Source: Gammaproteobacteria bacterium
GTDB lineage: Bacteria; Pseudomonadota; Gammaproteobacteria; SZUA-229
Assembly: GCA_030637945.1 (NCBI GenBank)
Contig: DAOWFN010000069.1
Coordinates: 1 to 7,716, forward strand
Direction of reading: 5' to 3'
Length of the DNA stretch: 7,716 nt
Of the stretch, positions 1 to 7,501 are shown piece by piece. The number at the start of each line of letters is the position of its first letter. The first letter of the stretch is position 1. The notes beneath the pieces were generated by a model that was given only the letters and a program-made list of their open reading frames with translations, had not been told where the DNA came from and did no database searches. The position numbers and the translations under genes are program-made.

Positions 1-1330
1 GTTTTTCTTTTTCATCATCCTGGTCTTCATCCTGGCCTTCCATATATACAGCCATGAAACCCGGGTGACGCAGGGTAGAGCCTGATGCGCGGAATATATT
101 GCCTGCACCGCAGCCGAGAGTTGCGGTTACAGTATCCAGAGTGGCGTGTATCATCTGGCACGCCATGGTCCGCTTCCAGATCAGATCATATAGAGCATAC
201 TGATCATCTTTTAAGTGGTCTTTGATCTCTTCAGGTATACGCATAACAGAGGTAGGGCGTATAGCTTCGTGGGCTTCCTGTGCGTTTTTAGATTTATTTT
301 TGTAGATTCGAACATCTTCAGGGACGTTTTCTTTACCGTAGCGCGAGCTGATTAATTCACGTATCTCTACGATGGCCTCGTCGGCAAGATGTAATGAATC
401 GGTACGCATGTAGGTGATAAGACCAACAGTCTCGCCGCCGATATTAATACCTTCATACAGCTGTTGTGCTGTACGCATGGTGCGCTGTGTTGAAAAACGT
501 AATTTGCGCGCAGCATCTTGTTGTAATGTCGATGTGGTGAAAGGTGCGGTAGGGTTGCGCTTTCTTTGTTTCTTTTCAACTTTATCAACACTTAGCTCAT
601 TGCCACCGGCTTTTATTAAAGCATCATGTGTCGATGTCGCGCTCGCGGTGTCAGTGATCGAGAACTGTTTTATTTTCTCATTTTCAAACTGGTATAGCTT
701 GGCGGTAAAGTTTTTACTGTCTTTTACTGTGTCAGCTTCGATGGTCCAGTATTCTTTCGGATCAAAATTATCGATCTCGATCTCGCGTTCTACGATCAGA
801 CGTAGAGCAGGGCTCTGTACACGGCCGGCAGATAAACCACGCTGAACTTTCTTCCATAAAAGCGGCGAAAGGTTAAAGCCGACAAGGTAGTCGAGTGCGC
901 GACGAGCAAGTTGCGCATTGATCAGGTTGAAAGACAGCTCCCCCGGTGAATCAATCGCTTCTTTAATGGCTTTTTTGGTCACCTCGTTAAAAGCAACGCG
1001 ATGTACTTCTTTACCTTTTAATAAGTCTCTTTCTTTTAGTATTTCGTATATGTGCCAGGCAATGGCTTCACCTTCGCGGTCCTGGTCAGTTGCGAGATAG
1101 AGCGTGTCTGCTTTTTTCAGTAAAGCTATTATCTTGTTAACGTGTTTTTCGTTGCGTTCGATGAGCTGGTACTTCATCTCGAAGTCATGTTCGGTATCGA
1201 TCGCGTTGGATTTTGGTATCAAGTCACGCACGTGACCATATGAAGCATAGACTTTGAAGTCTTTACCCAAATATTTTTCGATAGTTTTCGCTTTTGCGGG
1301 CGACTCTACAATAACAAGGTTTTTGCTCAT
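1..1330 (-). CDS. topA: DNA topoisomerase I (type IA), N-terminal part, cut by window edge
   Basis: Type IA topoisomerase, which relaxes negatively supercoiled DNA by cutting and passing one strand through a 5'-phosphotyrosine intermediate. The minus-strand frame is open from the ATG at 1330-1328 to the window edge, giving 443 codons of a protein that is about 865 residues in E. coli. The Toprim domain is at the N-terminus: VIVESPAKAKTIEKYLG holds the catalytic Glu9, and LATDQDREGEAIAWH carries the metal-binding acidic residues Asp82, Asp84 and Glu86. The active-site motif GLITYMRTDS places the nucleophile at Tyr307, matching Tyr319 of E. coli. LSAGRVQSPALRLIVERE and EAHEAIRPT are further family signatures. 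The C-terminal zinc-finger region lies outside the window. The last visible stretch, around residues 433-443, is an acidic/lysine run. The gene follows smg by 28 bp with no clear ribosome binding site, so it is probably co-transcribed with smg and dprA. Identity is secure; only completeness is unknown. Confidence 0.97.
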   Translation of the reverse strand, partial: MSKNLVIVESPAKAKTIEKYLGKDFKVYASYGHVRDLIPKSNAIDTEHDFEMKYQLIERNEKHVNKIIALLKKADTLYLATDQDREGEAIAWHIYEILKERDLLKGKEVHRVAFNEVTKKAIKEAIDSPGELSFNLINAQLARRALDYLVGFNLSPLLWKKVQRGLSAGRVQSPALRLIVEREIEIDNFDPKEYWTIEADTVKDSKNFTAKLYQFENEKIKQFSITDTASATSTHDALIKAGGNELSVDKVEKKQRKRNPTAPFTTSTLQQDAARKLRFSTQRTMRTAQQLYEGINIGGETVGLITYMRTDSLHLADEAIVEIRELISSRYGKENVPEDVRIYKNKSKNAQEAHEAIRPTSVMRIPEEIKDHLKDDQYALYDLIWKRTMACQMIHATLDTVTATLGCGAGNIFRASGSTLRHPGFMAVYMEGQDEDQDDEKEK

Positions 1331-1358
1331 ACGATTATGTCAGTAAACCAAAAATGTT

Positions 1359-1865
1359 TTAATGGATGCGATCGACAGTATCATCAAAGATAAAGTCTTC
1401 CATCAGGGCAAGGGTATTTTCTTCACCGGGCTGTGTGTGCAGCACGATCATGATGATCCATTTTATCTGCTCAGTATCCAGTGGCTGTCCCAGTGCGATC
1501 ACACGGTCAAGTATCAGTTCGCGGGTCGCAGATGTCAGTACGTTGATTTCTTCGAGGAAGTTTAAAAAGCCGATACTTTCCAGGCTGATCAGTCTTTTCT
1601 CTTCTTCGCTATAAATGCGCGTGCTGGTTTCTTTAATGGCGATAAATGCCTGATCGTCCAGTAAGTTTGCCTGCAGGTCGGCGAGATCTTCCAGCCAGTC
1701 AAAAGCTTGATTGATGTCCTGATTATGAAAGCCCATTTCTTCCAGGCGAAGTTGAATGCTGTCACGTTTATCAGTGACTTTACTGGTCTCGTTTGTTTCA
1801 TCGTCTTCTAGATAACGTTCGAAAAGGAACATTAAGACATCAACAACGGATTGTTTAATTATCAT
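1359..1865 (-). CDS. smg: Smg family protein (DUF494)
   Basis: A 168-residue protein of the Smg/DUF494 family, found beside dprA in many Beta- and Gammaproteobacteria. Its biochemical role is not established. The match to E. coli Smg (157 aa) is visible by eye: VVDVLMFLFERYLEDD near the start, FDWLEDLADLQ in the middle, then RIYSEEEKRLISLESIGFL, RELILDRVIAL and IKWIIMIVLHTQPGEE near the end. The protein is acidic, predicted mostly helical, and has no signal peptide or membrane segment, so it is cytoplasmic. The ATG start is supported by AGGA at 1875-1872, six bases upstream. A later in-frame Met at codon 12 is less likely because it would cut into the conserved N-terminus. It sits 75 bp after dprA and 28 bp before topA. 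A possible promoter lies in the dprA-smg gap. Family assignment is firm; function is unknown. Confidence 0.95.
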   Translation of the reverse strand: MIIKQSVVDVLMFLFERYLEDDETNETSKVTDKRDSIQLRLEEMGFHNQDINQAFDWLEDLADLQANLLDDQAFIAIKETSTRIYSEEEKRLISLESIGFLNFLEEINVLTSATRELILDRVIALGQPLDTEQIKWIIMIVLHTQPGEENTLALMEDFIFDDTVDRIH

Positions 1866-1871
1866 TCAAAA

Positions 1872-1875
1872 TCCT
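1872..1875 (-). promoter_or_regulatory. Shine-Dalgarno site of smg
   Basis: Reads AGGA on the minus strand with a six-base gap to the smg ATG. It is the clearest ribosome binding site on the minus strand and fixes the smg start. The other starts in this window have weak or poorly spaced sites. Confidence 0.6.
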
Positions 1876-1892
1876 GTGTTACAGAAATAATT

Positions 1893-1921
1893 TATATAGA
1901 AGGCTAAAAAGCAACTTACAA
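1893..1921 (-). promoter_or_regulatory. Candidate sigma-70 promoter for smg-topA
   Basis: On the minus strand TTGTAA (1921-1916; four of six match the -35 consensus) is followed after 17 bases by TATATA (1898-1893; four of six match the -10). TATAAA, shifted two bases, fits the -10 better but lengthens the spacer. The placement, about 30 bp before the smg start and after the dprA stop, would give smg and topA transcription independent of dprA. This is a consensus match by eye in AT-rich sequence, so the call is tentative. Confidence 0.33.
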
Positions 1922-1925
1922 ATAA

Positions 1926-1938
1926 ATGCGTTACGCAT
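1926..1938 (-). terminator. Small hairpin just after dprA, weak attenuator candidate
   Basis: A perfect inverted repeat, ATGCG-TAA-CGCAT on the minus strand, begins two bases after the dprA stop codon and is followed by TTATTTG. A 5-bp stem with an interrupted T tract is poor for an intrinsic terminator. At most it may weaken read-through from dprA into smg, ahead of the candidate smg promoter. Confidence 0.2.
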
Positions 1939-1940
1939 GG

Positions 1941-3107
1941 TTAGTTAACACGCGTGTAGCGCCCATCCTGGCTTACGACGATGCCTTCAAGCTCTAGAAT
2001 AAGCAGCATAGAAGCAATTTCTGCAGCGCTAAAATTGCTGCTAAGCACCAGTTCGTCAATACTGGCAGGCTCATAGGCGAGGCATTTGAGCAGTTTTTGG
2101 TGATCCGGGTCAAGTGCCTGATGCGAATCTTTAGGGTTTTCCTGGATATTTATTTCAGATTTTTGGGGATAGTGAGGGGGTTGGCTGCCGGATAAACACA
2201 GTTCTTCCAGTATATCGTTTGCTGTTTCTACCAGTTTTGCACCCTGACGGATGAGTTGATGGCAGCCTCTGGCCATGGGGTTATGAATCGATCCCGGTAT
2301 CGCAAATATTTCTTTGTTTTGCTCCAGAGCACATCTGGCGGTGATTAATGACCCGCTTTTTTGTGCGGCTTCTACCACCAGTGTGCCTAAAGCGAGTGCG
2401 CTGATCAAACGATTTCTACGCGGAAACAGGCCGGGCTGTGGTTGGGTGCCGATAGGCATTTCAGAGATAACCGCACCATGTTCAGTAATATTTTGTGCCA
2501 GTTGCTGATGTTGCGCCGGATAGACGATATCCAGACCGTGAGCCACTACCGCTATAGTACCGGCTAGTCCCTGCAGGGCACCTTCATGGCTAGCGCCATC
2601 AATACCGCTAGCTAATCCGCTGACGATGGTAATTCCCGCATTGGACAGGTGGCGGGCAAATTCTCTGGCAGTGTTGCGACCAGCGGCTGTAGGGTTGCGG
2701 GTACCAACCATGGCTAACTGTGGCTGCAACAGGTATTCCGGGTCACCTCTTACATATAATATGGGTGGCGCGTCTGCCAATTCTTTTAGTTGAGCCGGGT
2801 AGGTTTCGTCTGACAGAGTAATTATGTGGTGGTTGCTGTCCTGACTCCAGGCGAGGTCTGCACTGATATCAGGCCGTTGTTCACTGGTGAGGGCGCTAAT
2901 TATCGCGGATCTGATGCTTATTTCGGATGTTATGGCAGATAGTTGTTTATGACTGGCGTTGAATACACCGTCAACGCTGCCGAATGCATCTAACAGGGCG
3001 TGAAAGGTCTGGTTGCCGACGCCCGCTGTATGACGTAGATATAGCCAGTTTTGGAGGGTGTTATCGTGTTCTGCATTCCTTGCAGGTTCAATCCTGTGTT
3101 TATTCAT
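1941..3107 (-). CDS. dprA: DNA-processing protein DprA (Smf)
   Basis: DprA binds incoming single-stranded DNA during natural transformation and loads RecA on it; non-competent bacteria keep it as well. The protein has 388 residues, close to E. coli Smf (374). An N-terminal helical region of about residues 18-75 (WLYLRHTAGVG, LLDAFGS) resembles the SAM/helix-hairpin-helix part of the family. The Rossmann-like core spans about 85-295, with GTRNPT at 135-140, SGLASGIDGASH at 163-174, GLDIVYP at 191-197, and the hallmark FPRRNRLIS at 228-236 followed by VVEAAQKSGSLITARCALEQ. The last ~60 residues form a winged-helix-like tail (LLKCLAYEPASIDELVLSS). The ATG at 3107 has only CACGG directly before it, a weak ribosome site. 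I kept this start because no better one precedes the conserved region. It lies 92 bp downstream of the LysM lipoprotein gene and 75 bp before smg. Identity is secure. Confidence 0.97.
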   Translation of the reverse strand: MNKHRIEPARNAEHDNTLQNWLYLRHTAGVGNQTFHALLDAFGSVDGVFNASHKQLSAITSEISIRSAIISALTSEQRPDISADLAWSQDSNHHIITLSDETYPAQLKELADAPPILYVRGDPEYLLQPQLAMVGTRNPTAAGRNTAREFARHLSNAGITIVSGLASGIDGASHEGALQGLAGTIAVVAHGLDIVYPAQHQQLAQNITEHGAVISEMPIGTQPQPGLFPRRNRLISALALGTLVVEAAQKSGSLITARCALEQNKEIFAIPGSIHNPMARGCHQLIRQGAKLVETANDILEELCLSGSQPPHYPQKSEINIQENPKDSHQALDPDHQKLLKCLAYEPASIDELVLSSNFSAAEIASMLLILELEGIVVSQDGRYTRVN

Positions 3108-3199
3108 CCGTGAATAATACTTTATTATCGCTTTGCGTGCTCAAGAAGTCCCTTGAGTATTCTTTCCCCTTAGTTTTTTAAGAGTGGAGCCAGGATGGC
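3108..3199 (-). other. LysM gene-dprA intergenic region with two small inverted repeats
   Basis: This 92-bp gap contains CTCAAG-AAGTCC-CTTGAG (3140-3157), a perfect 6-bp stem extendable with G·T pairs, and the AT-rich repeat ATAATA-CTT-TATTAT (3114-3128) just before the dprA start. On the minus strand neither hairpin is followed by a T run, so neither is an intrinsic terminator. GATAAT (minus strand, 3129-3124) could serve as a -10 for dprA, but there is no good -35. The simplest reading is an untranslated spacer within one operon. Confidence 0.4.
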
Positions 3200-4384
3200 C
3201 TAGAATTTTGGTTTCTGAACGGCGTCATTTTTATGGATGACACGTTCTGATTCCATTGTTAATGCGTAACTAACGCGGTCAAAGGTTTTGAAAACCATCA
3301 CTAGACCGCTGCGCTCATTTGGCAGCTGTACTTTTTTGTTGCTGCGAGTGTCATGGCGGTCACGAACCGTGTCGCCCTTGGTGAAGGTGGCGAGTAGATG
3401 GCCTATTTCTATACCGTCACGCTCCCCTTTATTGATGACGACGATCTGATATTGGGCAACGCCGAACAACGCGTCGTACAGTGATATTATTTGTGCATCA
3501 ACGTCTTTATCCGGTACGTGTGGGAAATACTGATTTTCGCGTTTACTTCTATCTTCGTGTAATAAACGATCACCGATTAAAATTTCTCGCTCTGCATAAG
3601 TAATGTCGCCAGAAGCAGGTTCACCATATGCGGTTATGTGTACATCGCCCGCATATTTGGCTTCGTAGCCTAAAAGTTCATTTGATACAGGATCGCGTAA
3701 TTCGTCACCCGGGTTAAATATTGCGAAACGGACACGTTCTTTGTCGATTTCACCGCTTATGTAAACCCTGCTGCCTGTTCCCAGGATCAGATGTTTGTCC
3801 TGACTGGCCACGATGTGAGGTGCGGCGGCTAGCTGCTCCTTGGTTACAACTCTTGGTCTGGTCAGAAATTGTCTTATAGCGTCACCCGGAATCGTTGGGA
3901 TACTTGCTTTAAGTGAAGATGTGCGTACGGTCGGGCTGAGTCTCTTAACGTTACCATTGCCGCTGGCTATTGCCCTGTGCTGTGCATCGTTAACCAGCAT
4001 TGTTGGACGTCCATTCACATACACCAGTGTTAGTACATCACCGGGGAAGATTAAATGCGGGTTTTCAATCTGGCTGTTATCTTGCCATATTTCAGGCCAG
4101 TACCAGGGATCTCGTAAAAACAAGCCGGAAATATCCCATAAGGTATCCCCTTTTTTTACTGTGTACTGTCTTGGATGGGAGGCTTTGACGCGAATTTCTT
4201 TTTTGGGTACAGGTATTGCTATAGGCGAGGTTTCAGTTTTTGCTATCGTAACCGGTTCTGCGGGTTCGGCCATTGCTACAGGCCGTGTCTCAGATGTGCT
4301 GCATCCACCAATAATGGTAAGTAGCCCTGAAAGCAGGAAAAGGGGTACAATAATGCTTGATTTGGGAGTATTCACTTTATTCAT
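3200..4384 (-). CDS. LysM-domain lipoprotein, TsaP-like
   Basis: A 394-residue exported protein. It has a positively charged N-terminus, a hydrophobic stretch at about residues 11-27 and a lipobox ending IIGGC with Cys28, followed by Ser29. This suggests a lipoprotein sent to the outer membrane. A Pro/Glu/Thr-rich linker (about 33-69) leads to one LysM peptidoglycan-binding domain at about 72-121: QYTVKKGDTLWDIS, then WPEIWQDNSQIENPHLIFPGD. The C-terminal ~200 residues include VVINKGERDGIEIGHLLATF (about 315-334), a pattern I associate with the FlgT-like end of TsaP proteins. In Pseudomonas aeruginosa the LysM gene at this locus, PA0020, has been called TsaP, a protein associated with the type IV pilus secretin. 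The orthology is inferred from position and domain layout, so I give no symbol. The start ATG has AGGGA about 13 bases upstream, an unusually long gap. It is the first gene of the leftward group and divergent from def. Confidence 0.9.
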   Translation of the reverse strand: MNKVNTPKSSIIVPLFLLSGLLTIIGGCSTSETRPVAMAEPAEPVTIAKTETSPIAIPVPKKEIRVKASHPRQYTVKKGDTLWDISGLFLRDPWYWPEIWQDNSQIENPHLIFPGDVLTLVYVNGRPTMLVNDAQHRAIASGNGNVKRLSPTVRTSSLKASIPTIPGDAIRQFLTRPRVVTKEQLAAAPHIVASQDKHLILGTGSRVYISGEIDKERVRFAIFNPGDELRDPVSNELLGYEAKYAGDVHITAYGEPASGDITYAEREILIGDRLLHEDRSKRENQYFPHVPDKDVDAQIISLYDALFGVAQYQIVVINKGERDGIEIGHLLATFTKGDTVRDRHDTRSNKKVQLPNERSGLVMVFKTFDRVSYALTMESERVIHKNDAVQKPKF

Positions 4385-4559
4385 TGTTATTTTTTATTCC
4401 CTGATTTTTTCTTACTATTCTCAATGGTTTAGTAGGTGGTTTGATTTTAAAAGCAAGTTTTCAATGAGTGTAGCAGAAATAACACTGTGCGCTCTGATTA
4501 CACGCGTTTTTGACAGATATTCTTAGCCTGTAACAAAGGCCAATATTTATAGATGCATT
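4385..4559. promoter_or_regulatory. Divergent promoter region between the LysM gene and def
   Basis: This 175-bp AT-rich gap separates two divergent gene groups, so both leading promoters should lie here. Toward def, a perfect -35 TTGACA sits at 4510-4515. The nearest -10-like hexamer, TAACAA at 4531-4536, is only 15 bases away and matches three of six, so pairing is uncertain. Toward the LysM gene, TGCTACACT (minus strand, 4475-4467) has extended -10 form, and TAAAAT (4449-4444) matches five of six -10 positions but lacks a good -35. No operator palindrome or riboswitch was recognised. The region's role is near certain; the exact boxes are not. Confidence 0.45.
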
Positions 4560-5078
4560 ATGGCAATACTCGATATATTACATTACCCGGATAAGCGCCT
4601 GAGGACAGTGGCGAAACCTGTAGCAAAGGTAGACGATTCCATCAAACAGCTGGTCGATGATATGTTTGAGACCATGTATATCGCGCCGGGTATAGGCCTG
4701 GCCGCGACTCAGGTCGATGTACACCAGCAGGTTATCGTGATTGATATTTCTGAAGAAAAAAATCAGCCCCTGTGCCTGATCAATCCTGAGATCATCGCTG
4801 AAGAGGGCACAGAGAGCTGTGACGAGGGTTGTCTGTCGGTGCCAGATATATATGAAATGGTTGAACGTGCTGAAAAAGTGACCGTTAAGGCGCTGGACCA
4901 AAACGGCGATGAATATACACTCGAAGCCAATGAGCTTCTGGCGGTATGCATTCAGCACGAAATGGACCACCTAAAAGGTAAGTTGTTTGTCGATTATCTG
5001 TCACCGTTAAAATTACAGCGCATCAAAAAACGCCTGCTTAAAGTGCAGCGTGAAGAAAGTCGACAAGCTGTTCTGTGA
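4560..5078 (+). CDS. def: Peptide deformylase
   Basis: Removes the N-formyl group from the initiator methionine of nascent proteins at the ribosome, using a metal (Fe2+ in E. coli). At 172 residues it is close to E. coli Def (169). All three family motifs are intact: GIGLAATQ at 44-51, EGCLS at 89-93 with metal ligand Cys91, and QHEMDH at 132-137 with metal ligands His133 and His137 and catalytic Glu134. The start region ILDILHYPDKRLR and the end YLSPLKLQRIKKRL also align with the E. coli protein. The ATG at 4560 is chosen because its second codon begins the conserved N-terminus. An ATG seven bases upstream (4553) is out of frame. No good Shine-Dalgarno precedes the start; the nearest purine run, AAAGG, lies about 20 bases away. 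It leads the def-fmt-rsmB group and is 52 bp from fmt. Confidence 0.98.
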   Translation: MAILDILHYPDKRLRTVAKPVAKVDDSIKQLVDDMFETMYIAPGIGLAATQVDVHQQVIVIDISEEKNQPLCLINPEIIAEEGTESCDEGCLSVPDIYEMVERAEKVTVKALDQNGDEYTLEANELLAVCIQHEMDHLKGKLFVDYLSPLKLQRIKKRLLKVQREESRQAVL

Positions 5079-5130
5079 TTTTGATTCCCCGCATTTTTTA
5101 TTTTTCTGACGCTTCCATATAAAGACAATA

Positions 5131-6093
5131 GTGAGTAATCATCTCCGTATCATCTATGCCGGTACACCGGATTTCTCTGTTGCTGCACTGGAGGCATTAA
5201 TAGCGTCTTCTCATGACGTCGTTGCCGTGTATACGCAACCTGACCGTCCTGCGGGTCGTGGTCGAGGGTTGCACGCTTCGCCCGTAAAAGAAAAAGCCCT
5301 GCAACAGGATATCCCTGTTTATCAGCCAGACTCTTTAAAAGACGAGCAGGCGCAAGAAACGTTAAAAGCATTAAATGCTGATCTGATGGTAGTGACAGCC
5401 TATGGTCTGCTGTTGCCTGCAGCCGTGCTGGGGGCGCCGCGGCTGGGCTGTATTAATATTCATGCCTCATTGTTGCCGCGGTGGCGAGGGGCTGCACCTA
5501 TACAGCGAGCGATATTGGCGGGTGATAACAAAACGGGTATCACTATCATGCAGATGGATGAAGGGCTTGATACTGGAGATATGTTAGCAGTGGCAGAATG
5601 TGATATTGCTGATGACGATACGGGTACTAGTCTGCACGATAAATTAATGCTGCTGGGTGCTGAAACACTGATGGCGGCTTTGCCGGCAATCGCTGAGCAA
5701 ACGAATGATGGCGTCGAACAGGATGAAACAGCTGCCTGTTATGCGGCAAAGTTAAATAAAGCGGAAGCAAAAATAGACTGGTCACTGTCGGCGGCAGAAA
5801 TTCAACGGGCGATAAGGGCTTATAATTCGTGGCCGGTTGCCTATTGCAGCTATGTAAAAAATAATAAGCCATCAAATTTACGCCTGTGGCAGGCAGAGGT
5901 GGTCCCGCAAGATGTTTCGGCATCAGAGTTCGTTCCGGGTACAGTAATTGCGGAGTCAGCGTCTGCAGGTATCGATGTTGTTACTGGCGAACAGGTTCTT
6001 CGGATCACGCAGTTGCAAGCAGAAGGTAAACGTAAGATGTCAGCGGCTGACTTTCTAAACGCTAATTCTCTGCTGGGACAATCGTTGAGATAA
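5131..6093 (+). CDS. fmt: Methionyl-tRNA formyltransferase
   Basis: Transfers a formyl group from 10-formyltetrahydrofolate to initiator Met-tRNA, giving the substrate that Def later deformylates. The 320 residues compare with 315 in E. coli. The N-terminal Rossmann domain begins RIIYAGTPDFSVAALEAL. The Fmt loop YTQPDRPAGRGRGL is at 34-47. The catalytic triad is intact: Asn109 and His111 in CINIHASLLPRWRGAAPIQ, and Asp147 in MDEGLDTGDM. The C-terminal tRNA-binding OB-like domain starts near residue 205 (AKLNKAEAKIDW) and ends with EGKRKMSAADFLN. The start is GTG at 5131. No upstream in-frame ATG fits, and the conserved N-terminus begins a few residues later. The ribosome site is weak (AAAGA about seven bases upstream). 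It ends four bases before the rsmB start, so translation of the two is probably coupled. Confidence 0.98.
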   Translation: MSNHLRIIYAGTPDFSVAALEALIASSHDVVAVYTQPDRPAGRGRGLHASPVKEKALQQDIPVYQPDSLKDEQAQETLKALNADLMVVTAYGLLLPAAVLGAPRLGCINIHASLLPRWRGAAPIQRAILAGDNKTGITIMQMDEGLDTGDMLAVAECDIADDDTGTSLHDKLMLLGAETLMAALPAIAEQTNDGVEQDETAACYAAKLNKAEAKIDWSLSAAEIQRAIRAYNSWPVAYCSYVKNNKPSNLRLWQAEVVPQDVSASEFVPGTVIAESASAGIDVVTGEQVLRITQLQAEGKRKMSAADFLNANSLLGQSLR

Positions 6094-6097
6094 TATC

Positions 6098-7501
6098 GTG
6101 GAAAATACATCCCCTGCCAAAAAGAAAAAATCAAAACAGGCTAAAGGCAGCAAAGCAAAAGTCAGTGTCGCCAGACAGGCGAGCTTAAAAACACTGAGAC
6201 AGGTTTTTGGCGGTCAGTCGCTATCAGCGGTGCAGCAGCAGACAATTGATAATCTCGAGGATAGTCGTGATCGTGGCCTGGCCAACGAAGTGATTAACGG
6301 TGTGTTGCGTTGGCGTTGGCAACTGGAATTTCTGGTTTCAAAATTATTGTCTAAACCATTAAAGCAGAAGGATATCGATATCCAGTTAATTTTGCTGATG
6401 GCCCTGTATGAATTAATAGAATGTCGCACGCCTGATTACGCCATCATCAACGAGGCAGTCGAGCTGGTGAGAAAGTCAGGAAAAAAATGGGCGGCATCAT
6501 TGGTTAACGCTGTACTAAGGCGGTTTACCCGAGAAAAAGAAAAACTGCTTTCCTCGATAGATGAAGAGCAGGCGAAATATTCGCATCCGGACTGGATGCT
6601 GAAGAAGATAAAAGATGACTGGCCTGATGACTGGCAGGAAATCTTGCAGGCGAATAATCAAAGGCCCGCTTTTTGGCTGCGTGTAAATCAGACACAAAGC
6701 ACTACTACCCAGTATCAAACGTTACTCACAGAGCAGGGGATCGATAGTGATGCTTCCTCGATAGCCGGCCATGCTTTAAAGCTGGTGCATGGCGTCGATG
6801 TCAGGACGTTGCCTGGTTTCAACGAAGGCGCGCTCTCGGTTCAGGATGTTGGTGCCCAATTAACAGCGCAATTACTCGATATCTCTGATGGTCATCGAGT
6901 GCTTGATCTATGCGCGGCGCCTGGCGGTAAGACCTGTCACCTGCTTGAGCGATATCAAGCGATAGAGCATCTGGTTGCCGTTGAATTAGATGAGAAAAGA
7001 ATGCAGCGTGTGTCGGAGAATTTGCAACGGTTGAAATTTTTAGATGCAGCCGGTCAAGGCAGCAAAGTAGAATTGATCGTTGCTGATGCACGTAAATATA
7101 AGGACTGGTGGGATGGTAATGCGTTTGATCGTATACTCATCGACGCCCCCTGTTCTGCTAGTGGCGTCATCCGGCGACACCCTGATATTAAAACCTTGCG
7201 ACGAGAATCGGATATAAATCAGCTGGTGGAATTGCAGTCTGAAATTTTATCGTCTGCATGGCAGATATTGAAGCCAGGTGGCGAGCTGTTATATGTCACC
7301 TGTTCAGTATTTAAAGATGAAAACCAAAATCAGATCGCTGATTTTATTGAGCATAATGCTGTTATCCAAAAGGATGCGGTTGAAATAAAAATAAATACTG
7401 ATTGGGGAAAGGTATGTGATTACGGTCGGCAATTATTACCTGGTGAGCAAGATGCTGATGGATTTTATTTTTGTAAATTAAAGAAATTATCTGTGAGATA
7501 A
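6098..7501 (+). CDS. rsmB: 16S rRNA (cytosine-967-C5)-methyltransferase RsmB
   Basis: Methylates C967 of 16S rRNA with S-adenosylmethionine. Of 467 residues (E. coli 429), about 25-165 form the NusB-like RNA-binding domain (VINGVLRWRWQLEFLVSKLL, LINxAVExV-like segment, AASLVNAVLRRF). The methyltransferase fold follows: CAAPGGKT at 272-279 for the cofactor, VAVELDEKRM next, and DAPC with Cys352, the second conserved cysteine. YVTCSVFKDEN holds Cys402, which matches the catalytic nucleophile Cys389 of E. coli. The protein begins with a lysine-rich extension of about 20 residues (eight Lys in positions 8-21) that E. coli lacks. The GTG start at 6098 is the only reasonable one: an in-frame stop, the fmt TAA region, lies just upstream and no other start codon occurs before the conserved domain. 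It is the last gene of the group in this window. trkA, which follows in E. coli, is not seen. Confidence 0.97.
   Translation: MENTSPAKKKKSKQAKGSKAKVSVARQASLKTLRQVFGGQSLSAVQQQTIDNLEDSRDRGLANEVINGVLRWRWQLEFLVSKLLSKPLKQKDIDIQLILLMALYELIECRTPDYAIINEAVELVRKSGKKWAASLVNAVLRRFTREKEKLLSSIDEEQAKYSHPDWMLKKIKDDWPDDWQEILQANNQRPAFWLRVNQTQSTTTQYQTLLTEQGIDSDASSIAGHALKLVHGVDVRTLPGFNEGALSVQDVGAQLTAQLLDISDGHRVLDLCAAPGGKTCHLLERYQAIEHLVAVELDEKRMQRVSENLQRLKFLDAAGQGSKVELIVADARKYKDWWDGNAFDRILIDAPCSASGVIRRHPDIKTLRRESDINQLVELQSEILSSAWQILKPGGELLYVTCSVFKDENQNQIADFIEHNAVIQKDAVEIKINTDWGKVCDYGRQLLPGEQDADGFYFCKLKKLSVR

Noticed and set aside
414..845. Plus-strand reading frame of 143 codons
   Set aside because: It is antisense to the topA active-site region, whose minus-strand frame is intact and strongly conserved. 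Its translation is Ser/Cys-rich without family features.
3840..4526. Long plus-strand reading frame (228 codons) antisense to the LysM gene
   Set aside because: It covers the antisense of a clear LysM lipoprotein and runs into the promoter region. Its translation shows no recognisable domain, so it is a shadow frame.
4553..4555. ATG seven bases upstream of the def start
   Set aside because: It is out of frame with def. The conserved N-terminus begins at the ATG at 4560.
4578..4970. Minus-strand reading frame of 130 codons inside def
   Set aside because: It lies fully within def, whose three catalytic motifs are intact on the plus strand. No independent evidence for a second gene.
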